Positions 59,302 through 64,000 of a stretch of 64,000 bases of DNA are shown in pieces. The notes below the pieces were generated by a model that saw only the letters and a program-made list of their open reading frames with translations, made no database searches and was not told the origin of the DNA. The first letter of the stretch is position 1. Each line of letters starts with the position of its first letter. Position numbers and translations under genes: made by a program. Origin of the DNA: JACPDH01 sp041671505 (GTDB lineage: Bacteria > Acidobacteriota > Thermoanaerobaculia > Gp7-AA8); the NCBI GenBank assembly GCA_041671505.1, contig JBAZBK010000005.1, positions 202,494-266,493 on the forward strand, read 5' to 3'.

Positions 59302-59745
59302 CAATGCCGGTTCGATATCTCGACTTGAACTCCTTCGTCCCAGATAGATCGTCGAGTGCTGCCGCCCGATTGTCGTACCGTCCCTCGTGAGCTCGACCAG
59401 CGTTCGCGCGAACTCTGCCGATTGCCCGAGCTCCACGGTGTAGAGAAGTCGAAGCCCGTCATGCTCGAACGTGGCTGTTCTCTTCTCTCCAGGCCCGATG
59501 ATGATGTCCTCCGTACCTACCGCCACACGGCTCCCTGGTTTCCCGGCAACGACGACCGAGCAACGATACTTGCCGGGCCCGGGTCTGCCCAGGAGTTGTA
59601 TCTGGTCGTGTTCGACAGGTTGAATTCGAACATCGAACTCCAGTGTTGGAGCCGTCTTCTCGTGGAAAGGTGAGAGCTTCTCGCTTCCGAAGCCGAACAG
59701 AGCTGTAGCCATCAGGCACGTGGCAACGATGAGAGGTTCCTTCAT
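59296..59745 (-). CDS. Exported hypothetical protein (cassette gene)
   Basis: 149 residues from ATG 59745, with GGAGGG six bases upstream; the longer frame reads through attC. Signal peptide MKEPLIVATCLMATALFGFG, then a beta-rich domain (YRCSVVVAGKPGSRVAVGTE, ARTLVELTRDGTTIGRQHST). Not recognised. Its stop TAA lies inside the attC box CCTAACC. Confidence 0.75.
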   Translation of the reverse strand: MKEPLIVATCLMATALFGFGSEKLSPFHEKTAPTLEFDVRIQPVEHDQIQLLGRPGPGKYRCSVVVAGKPGSRVAVGTEDIIIGPGEKRTATFEHDGLRLLYTVELGQSAEFARTLVELTRDGTTIGRQHSTIYLGRRSSSRDIEPALP

Positions 59746-59816
59746 TCGCACCCTCCGATCAGGCGCCGTCTTCACTCGCTTGGACGGTTGGGCTTTCGAA
59801 AACGTTTCGCTCGCCG

Positions 59817-59918
59817 CCCTAACGCCAGCGCTGAGCCGCTTCGCGCGCCAGCGCTGCCGGACCAGCTTACAACACATGGCGTGGCGCGTTGAAGTCGGTT
59901 TGAGCGCGTCAGTTAGGT
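59817..59918. other. attC site 2
   Basis: CCCTAACG ... GTTAGGT, 102 bases; arms GCCGCTTCGCGCGCC and GGCGCGTTGAAGTCGG pair partly, centre CCAGCTTACAACACATGG. Confidence 0.85.
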
Positions 59919-60604
59919 GCCGACGACGAAGCGCACGCGGGGGTGAGAAGTAACTCGATGCGAGCGGTCACGAGATCGCTCTCCAACCGAATTCTCTCCT
60001 CTTGATATCCTGGTGCGACCACCGACAACGTGACTTCGCCGAATGCCGCAATCTCCCCGGCAAAATTTCCGGCGGCGTCTGACGCGAGCGTCACCTTTGC
60101 AGCTGGACGCAACTCACTCCGGCTGACGTTGCCAGCGGCGTCTGTTGTGAAGCCCATGAGCGGCTCACCCGCAAGCTGGACGAATGTGCTCGGAACCGGA
60201 GCATCTGCGGGGACAAGCAGCCGACCCTGGATCGTGCGTTTCGTTGGTTCGGGAACCGTCGCGGGCTCACCGCCGAGGGGAACGAGAAAATCGGAGACCT
60301 TGGACAGATTCATCCAGAAGTCACATTCAACGGCCGGCTCCGTTGGGCAGATCTGCTTCGTCGCAACTGCCATGCCTTCCATCTTCGCCCTGATCACGTA
60401 CGGTCCATCTCCCGGCAGCGATAAGGCATACCTTCCGTCGAGGCCTGAAATGACTTCAAGCTTCAAGCTGGCGTGATCCGATGCAGTTACGACGACGCCC
60501 GGGAGCGGCCCCGTTCCGTGACGGACGACGCCCGAAACCTCGGTTGCACCGAGACCGTTGGTCACCACGGCGCAAAACAAAACCGAACGCACTACCGATC
60601 TCAT
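59909..60604 (-). CDS. Exported carboxypeptidase-regulatory-like domain protein (cassette gene)
   Basis: 231 residues from ATG 60604. Signal peptide MRSVVRSVLFCAVVTNGLGA, then two beta-sandwich repeats: VSGVVRHGTGPLPGVVVTAS with LDGRYALSLPGDGPYVIRAK, and IQGRLLVPADAPVPSTFVQL with DAAGNFAGEIAAFGEVTLSV. These carboxypeptidase-regulatory-like (transthyretin-like) folds occur in secreted and outer-membrane proteins. C-terminus SAPN is set by the attC box, whose CCTAAC is followed by TGA stop. Confidence 0.8.
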   Translation of the reverse strand: MRSVVRSVLFCAVVTNGLGATEVSGVVRHGTGPLPGVVVTASDHASLKLEVISGLDGRYALSLPGDGPYVIRAKMEGMAVATKQICPTEPAVECDFWMNLSKVSDFLVPLGGEPATVPEPTKRTIQGRLLVPADAPVPSTFVQLAGEPLMGFTTDAAGNVSRSELRPAAKVTLASDAAGNFAGEIAAFGEVTLSVVAPGYQEERIRLESDLVTARIELLLTPACASSSAPN

Positions 60605-60609
60605 AGGCA

Positions 60610-60767
60610 CCTAACGTTTGCGCACCAGAGGAGTCTTGGGGAGTTCAGGGCCGGCACAGGCACCGACGAGGAGCATTGCAAGGATGAACGCGAAGCGGTC
60701 AGACATGCTTGCCATAACCTTTGGACACCCGTCATGGTTATTCCAAAACCAAAGCGCCTGGTTAGGC
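60610..60767. other. Atypical long attC site containing a small reading frame
   Basis: CCTAACG (60610-60616) and GTTAGGC (60761-60767) are 158 bases apart, half as long again as the others. The left end CCTAACGTTTGCGCACCAG matches another site's start, and ATGGTTATTCCAAAACC resembles the usual centre, so an ordinary site seems to have gained about 55-60 bases. A shorter pairing, GCCATAACCTTTGG with CCAAAGCGCCTGGTTAGG, is also possible. Confidence 0.55.
60611..60706 (-). CDS. Tiny lipoprotein-like peptide inside attC
   Basis: 31 residues: MSDRFAFILAMLLVGACAGP and a short basic tail. LVGAC is a lipobox, giving a 15-residue lipidated peptide after processing. ATG at 60706 or 60715; no ribosome site seen. 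Stop TAG lies in the attC box. Entericidin-like in size. Coding status unproven. Confidence 0.4.
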   Translation of the reverse strand: MSDRFAFILAMLLVGACAGPELPKTPLVRKR

Positions 60768-60776
60768 GCGACAGAC

Positions 60777-61208
60777 TCAGCTGCACTTGTATTGCCGCGT
60801 GAAGTTGAAGATGACCGGTACGGGCTTCCCATCTTTCGTGGACGGACGAAACCGCCACCGGAGCAGCTGCGTACGAACGGCGTCATAGAGACCTTTGGGA
60901 GGTTGGTTCTTCGTGACGCTCAGAATCCTCACGCATCGAACCTCACCCTTTTCGTTGAGCACCAACTCGTAGACTTGCCAGAAATCGGTGCATTTGAGCC
61001 CCCACTTCTTGAAGTCGGTGATCGGCTCGGGAGTTTCGAGCTCCGTGGGCGTCGAGTATCCCTTCCCGAGCCGGGGCGTCGCTTCAACGAACGGTACGCA
61101 GGCCTTCGACCACTCTTCTTCGTAGGGCATCAGAACCTTCTTCTGCTCGGCCGGAGCGACCAGCGCGAGTGCGATAACGAGAACGAAGAAGAATGCTTTC
61201 ATTGCCAT
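60777..61208 (-). CDS. Exported TonB-C-terminus-like protein (cassette gene)
   Basis: 143 residues from ATG 61208 (or 61202). Signal peptide AFFFVLVIALALVAPAEQ, then a domain with YELVLNEKGEVRCVRILSVT and a closing RTQLLRWRFRPSTKDGKPVP-like stretch followed by VIFNFTRQYKCS, the pattern of the TonB C-terminal/energy-transducer fold used here as a stand-alone secreted domain. Role unknown. Two cysteine pairs may form disulfides. Confidence 0.75.
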   Translation of the reverse strand: MAMKAFFFVLVIALALVAPAEQKKVLMPYEEEWSKACVPFVEATPRLGKGYSTPTELETPEPITDFKKWGLKCTDFWQVYELVLNEKGEVRCVRILSVTKNQPPKGLYDAVRTQLLRWRFRPSTKDGKPVPVIFNFTRQYKCS

Positions 61209-61211
61209 GGC

Positions 61212-61314
61212 GCCTAACGGCTGCCGCTCACCGGCGGCAACGCGCACGGCAAATCTTAGCAGGTTGCGACGCATGAGGCGCGCGTTCACGTCGGGTGCAA
61301 CCGCTTAGTTGGGC
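61212..61314. other. attC site 3
   Basis: GCCTAACG ... GTTGGGC, 103 bases. The right box has a G for A. Arms GGCGGCAACGCGC and GCGCGTTCACGTC pair with mismatches. Confidence 0.8.
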
Positions 61315-61835
61315 GCATCGGGGAGCTCCAAATTCTCGACCCTCTTCGTGGCCTTGAGGTGCTTCCCGTCCCACCGATAGAACGTCGTTACAAAACAACG
61401 ATCACATTTGCTTGTACTGCATTCCGCGCAGTCTCTGAATATCCGCACAACCCATAGCTGACCTTGTTGGATGCCGCACCGCTTGATTCCGCCGTCATCG
61501 CGGTCACCTCCTTCGAGGGTTGCGATAACCTTGGGGCGGCCGGTAGCCGCCGAGAACACCTGCATCGAGGTGTAGAACCCGTTGCCGCCGCCGTATGACT
61601 CGAGGAGAATGGCACTCTCCGAAGCACCGTCGCCGGTCAAATCTCCATCTTGGATATCCGCCACGACCAGGTATGCCTTGCCGGTTTCATCGTCTTTGAC
61701 CCAATCGCCATTCTTGACCGTGATGCGCTGGCCGTCGACCCGATACGTGAAGTTATCGAAATCGACCGATCGCGTGTCAGTCGACGGGAAGCCTGCCAGC
61801 TGCAAGAGGATCAGAATGGAGTGGATCATGTTCAC
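61305..61835 (-). CDS. Exported hypothetical protein (cassette gene)
   Basis: 176 residues from GTG 61835 (or ATG 61829). Signal-like start MIHSILILLQLAGFPST; then a beta-rich body with DIQDGDLTGDGASESAILLE, a calcium-loop-like DxDxDG, and a cysteine cluster CAECSTSKCDRCFV. Not recognised. Ends LPDAPN; the TAA stop is in the attC box. Confidence 0.75.
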   Translation of the reverse strand: MNMIHSILILLQLAGFPSTDTRSVDFDNFTYRVDGQRITVKNGDWVKDDETGKAYLVVADIQDGDLTGDGASESAILLESYGGGNGFYTSMQVFSAATGRPKVIATLEGGDRDDGGIKRCGIQQGQLWVVRIFRDCAECSTSKCDRCFVTTFYRWDGKHLKATKRVENLELPDAPN

Positions 61836-61839
61836 ATGC

Positions 61840-61944
61840 GCCCTAACGGCCAGAGCTCAGCGGTTGCTGCGCGCCCGCGTTGCCCGAACAGGTTACCAAA
61901 ACTTTGAGCGGCGCGTAGCAATCCGCTGCAGCGAAAAGTTAGAC
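61840..61944. other. attC site 4
   Basis: CCCTAACG ... GTTAGAC. Arms GCGGTTGCTGCGCGCC and GGCGCGTAGCAATCCGC pair with one extra A on one side, the extrahelical base typical of attC; centre GCCCGAACAGGTTACCAAAA. Confidence 0.88.
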
Positions 61945-62304
61945 GGCGGGTGACGCCCTGCGCCGTCTCGCAACATGCCGCGCCACCACGAACGTTGCGA
62001 CAGCGAGGATCGGCGCGGGAAGCAGAGGCGGACCACCCCAGAGGCCGACGCTGGTTACCCCGCCGTCCGGCCAGTTGTAGAGAGCAGTGGCGATCGCTCC
62101 GTGGGCCAGTTTGGTAAATGGTATGAGAGCCAGCCCAACTAACGCGATGAATACCCAGTTCGCCGAAGCTGATCGCTTTGCCGACCGGAGAGCAAGAAGT
62201 ATCGCCCCGACGACAACAACCACGAGCCACGTGACGAATGCCGCCTTGGCGATCGGGTTTGCCAAAGAACCGTCGGCCTCCAGGAACATGAAGTTGAGTT
62301 CCAT
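61939..62304 (-). CDS. Membrane protein (cassette gene)
   Basis: 121 residues, ATG 62304 with GGAG upstream. Three hydrophobic segments (about 20-42, 50-65, 92-110) with a basic end HVARRRRASPAV. Not recognised. Stop inside the attC box. Confidence 0.72.
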   Translation of the reverse strand: MELNFMFLEADGSLANPIAKAAFVTWLVVVVVGAILLALRSAKRSASANWVFIALVGLALIPFTKLAHGAIATALYNWPDGGVTSVGLWGGPPLLPAPILAVATFVVARHVARRRRASPAV

Positions 62305-62314
62305 GATCTCCGCC

Positions 62315-62416
62315 GCCTAACGCTAGCGCTAAGCCGCTTCAACGCGCCCGCGCAGCCCGAACAGCTTACAACACATGGTGAGGCGCGTTGAAGTCGGCTT
62401 GAGCGGCTAGTTAGGT
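62315..62416. other. attC site 5
   Basis: GCCTAACG ... GTTAGGT, 102 bases. Arms AAGCCGCTTCAACGCGCC (62331-62348) and GGCGCGTTGAAGTCGGCTT (62382-62400) pair fully but for one extrahelical base; centre CCGAACAGCTTACAACACAT. Confidence 0.92.
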
Positions 62417-62447
62417 GCGGCGTCGCGCCTGCTGGGGCTGTCGGATG

Positions 62448-62795
62448 TCAGCGCTTCAACTTGGCGAGTGCGTTGCTCAGAATTCGGATGTTTCGCGAAT
62501 TCTTCGTTCGATCCACAGAGCCAAGCCAACGGTAGTAGCCTGCCTTCATCACGGCGAAGCCTTCGGGCGTTAGATCACCGACTCGAAGCATGAAACCGTC
62601 AGAGACGGCGCCGTTCTCGTTCGCGAGCCGCCTCGTTGTGAGACCGTTCTCCTCGAGAAATCGCGCAAGGCATGAGAAGCGCTCAATTTCTTCGTCCAGC
62701 GTCTCAGTCGAGCCGACGAAGTTGCTACCCATCCTCGTCACGACCGCGTCGGGCGAAGGAGAGTTGCTGTTGGATGACGCTCGTGGGCGATTCAC
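62448..62795 (-). CDS. Hypothetical protein (cassette gene)
   Basis: 115 residues from GTG 62795 (AGGAG nine bases upstream); GTG 62819 or ATG 62732 are possible. Soluble. ETLDEEIERFSCLARFLEEN, LTTRRLANENGAVSDGFMLR and MKAGYYRWLGSVDRTKNSRN suggest a winged-helix-like or DNA-binding fold, but no family is recognised. The only clearly cytoplasmic product of the inner cassettes. Confidence 0.65.
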   Translation of the reverse strand: MNRPRASSNSNSPSPDAVVTRMGSNFVGSTETLDEEIERFSCLARFLEENGLTTRRLANENGAVSDGFMLRVGDLTPEGFAVMKAGYYRWLGSVDRTKNSRNIRILSNALAKLKR

Positions 62796-62818
62796 CCCGG
62801 AATCTCCTGAACTAAGCA

Positions 62819-62921
62819 CCTAACGTTCGCGCATCAGCGGCGCCAACGCGCGCACGCTGATGGTACCAGACTTCGAAACCTTGAGTCGCGCGTTGGCGTC
62901 CGCTGCATGCGCTAGTTAGGC
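62819..62921. other. attC site 6
   Basis: CCTAACG ... GTTAGGC, 103 bases. Arms GCGGCGCCAACGCGCG and CGCGCGTTGGCGTCCGC pair with one extra base. Confidence 0.9.
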
Positions 62922-63439
62922 GGCGCTAGTGGGCTGACTGATCCGAGGGCGTCGAAAGGCTGAAGCGTATCGAATTGGAACGCACACCCGGTGGAATCGT
63001 CCGTAAAGATGGTAAGCCCGGTGGCCAGCGCCCCGGCGCTCACCGCGACGAGACGCCACGACGGCGGAAGTTCCTCGAGTGAGAATACCGCGGGCGCAGC
63101 GTTTACGAACGTGTACGTGACACGCAGGGTTGCACCGCCTGACGCCGGAATTTCGATCGTGAAGTATTCCTTCATGCCCTCGGATGCGTAGCCTTGTGCC
63201 ATGGCGTGTTTGAACCCGTCAACCAACTTCGCGTGGCATTGGCGGTAGCGTTCCATGGTTACGGGAGTCACGGGAATCCCAAGTCCCTTCAATGTCTTCT
63301 CCGCGTCTCGAGCGGTATTGAGCCTGGCAACACCCTCTTTCCAAGCTCGAATGCCAGCGGATGGCTCGGCGGCGCTTGTAGACCCGGACGTCAGCACGAT
63401 TCCTACGATGCCGAACGCGATTACGAATTTGAGCTTCAT
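62912..63439 (-). CDS. Exported hypothetical protein (cassette gene)
   Basis: 175 residues, ATG 63439 with GGAGG upstream. Signal peptide MKLKFVIAFGIVGIVLTSGS, then ARDAEKTLKGLGIPVTPVTM, FKHAMAQGYASEGMKEYFTI and FTDDSTGCAFQFDTLQPFDA. Not recognised. Ends LAPPN, fixed by the attC box. Confidence 0.75.
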   Translation of the reverse strand: MKLKFVIAFGIVGIVLTSGSTSAAEPSAGIRAWKEGVARLNTARDAEKTLKGLGIPVTPVTMERYRQCHAKLVDGFKHAMAQGYASEGMKEYFTIEIPASGGATLRVTYTFVNAAPAVFSLEELPPSWRLVAVSAGALATGLTIFTDDSTGCAFQFDTLQPFDALGSVSPLAPPN

Positions 63440-63464
63440 GGAACCTCCGAGACGTTGGCACGCC

Positions 63465-63568
63465 GCCTAACGCCTACGGTTCAGCGGTTTCAACGCGCCC
63501 GCGCCGCCTGAACACGATACCAAAACTTTGAGTTGCGCGTTGAAATCCGCTGCAACCGTTTGTTAGGT
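63465..63568. other. attC site 7
   Basis: GCCTAACG ... GTTAGGT, 104 bases. Arms CAGCGGTTTCAACGCGCC and TGCGCGTTGAAATCCGCTG pair with one extrahelical A; centre GATACCAAAACTTTG. Confidence 0.92.
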
Positions 63569-63892
63569 GGCGCGGCCTCCCCGAGCACTGACTCTTGCGA
63601 AGATGATTGCCGCAAAGATGGTGACAACGATCGGCGTGAAAGTCGTGACGGGTCCTGGGTCGATGAACGTGTGAGCGAAGCTCGAGGGGTCGGGTTGGTT
63701 TAGCTTCATTAGGGTGAAATCCTGAACGAAGGACGAGAGAAGCGCGACAACGATGATGCCTGCGATGCAGAATCCCTTCATGAAGACGTTCTCGGACCGC
63801 GCACGAAGTACGGCGAAGCCGCCTCCGGCTAGAACACCGACGAGGCAAGCAACGGTTGTAGCTGCAAGCATGATCTTGCTGGAGTCTCTCAC
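63563..63892 (-). CDS. Membrane protein (cassette gene)
   Basis: 109 residues from GTG 63892. Three hydrophobic segments (about 8-28, 40-56, 85-100) and a basic end. Not recognised. The TAA stop overlaps the attC box CCTAACA. Confidence 0.7.
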   Translation of the reverse strand: MRDSSKIMLAATTVACLVGVLAGGGFAVLRARSENVFMKGFCIAGIIVVALLSSFVQDFTLMKLNQPDPSSFAHTFIDPGPVTTFTPIVVTIFAAIIFARVSARGGRAT

Positions 63893-63898
63893 TCGCCA

Positions 63899-64000
63899 CC
63901 TAACGGACTGAGCTCAGGCGCGAAGACGCGGCCGCGCTGCCTGAGCAGTTTACGATGCTTGGTGTGCCGCGTCTTCGTCGCCTGTAGCGACGAGTTAGGC
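63899..64000. other. attC site 8, ending at the window edge
   Basis: CCTAACG ... GTTAGGC, with the last base of the right box being the last base of the window. Arms GCGCGAAGACGCGG and CCGCGTCTTCGTCGC pair with one extrahelical A. The array must continue to the right. Confidence 0.92.

Noticed and set aside
1..64000. tRNA, rRNA or riboswitch genes
   Set aside because: I looked through the intergenic stretches and saw no cloverleaf or known aptamer core; a covariance search would be needed to be sure.

Overview
The window is GC-rich DNA (about two thirds G+C by eye) from a diderm bacterium. The genes suggest a member of the Acidobacteriota or a similar deep-branching, respiratory lineage: very large multiheme cytochromes fused to membrane cytochrome b domains, a TonB receptor, PlsB, a hybrid sensor kinase with a periplasmic propeller, a DUF6335 protein and a TIGR02265-like protein. 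This placement is inferred from gene content; no rRNA or tRNA gene was seen.

Layout. 1-15.5 kb: the end of sucA, a 1354-residue hybrid sensor kinase, plsB, transketolase, a cyclic-nucleotide-binding protein, two overlapping radical SAM genes (one with unusual cysteine spacing), a small orphan protein and a TonB receptor. 15.6-23.8 kb: a GNAT/acyl-CoA synthetase fusion, a DinB protein, coaA, an iron operon (feoB, a Cys-rich protein, a DtxR-FeoA fusion) and OsmC. 23.8-31.8 kb: three multiheme cytochromes carrying 7, 11 and 21 haem sites (the last two fused to cytochrome b; the 21-haem gene has a frameshift), a YwiC-like membrane protein and a cNMP-binding protein. 32-42.3 kb: hrpB, a chalcone-isomerase-like protein, a second transketolase paired with an aminotransferase, the Fe-S repair protein Ric and two small proteins. 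42.4-45.6 kb: orphan hypF-hypC and a DUF6335 protein. 45.8-55.4 kb: a zinc peptidase, an outer-membrane protein, an M28 peptidase, a peroxiredoxin with an in-frame TGA at its catalytic position, acetyltransferases and an EamA transporter. 55.4-58.3 kb: a co-directional run of small genes (KOW, VOC, DUF1801, MOSC). 58.3-64.0 kb: an integron gene-cassette array.

Three things stand out. First, the peroxiredoxin at 51868-52386 is best read as a selenoprotein: TGA sits exactly where the peroxidatic Cys belongs, the frame is intact on both sides, and a SECIS-like hairpin starts nine bases after it. Second, the right end is an integron array with seven clear ~100 bp attC sites, the last ending exactly at the window edge, one long atypical site containing a tiny lipoprotein reading frame, and one or two degenerate sites at the left end. 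All cassette genes read leftward, so the integrase should lie to the right of the window. Third, the intergenic spaces are filled with nested inverted elements: shells of short 8-9 bp stuttering units in inverted orientation, enclosing GC-rich palindromes of several families that recur across the window.

Genes that may work together: dyads of the form RTGA-N6-TCAY lie upstream of the 7-haem cytochrome, the 21-haem cytochrome, ric and hypF, suggesting a CRP/FNR-type redox or nitrosative regulon. A different 17 bp dyad adjoins feoB, next to a DtxR-family regulator.
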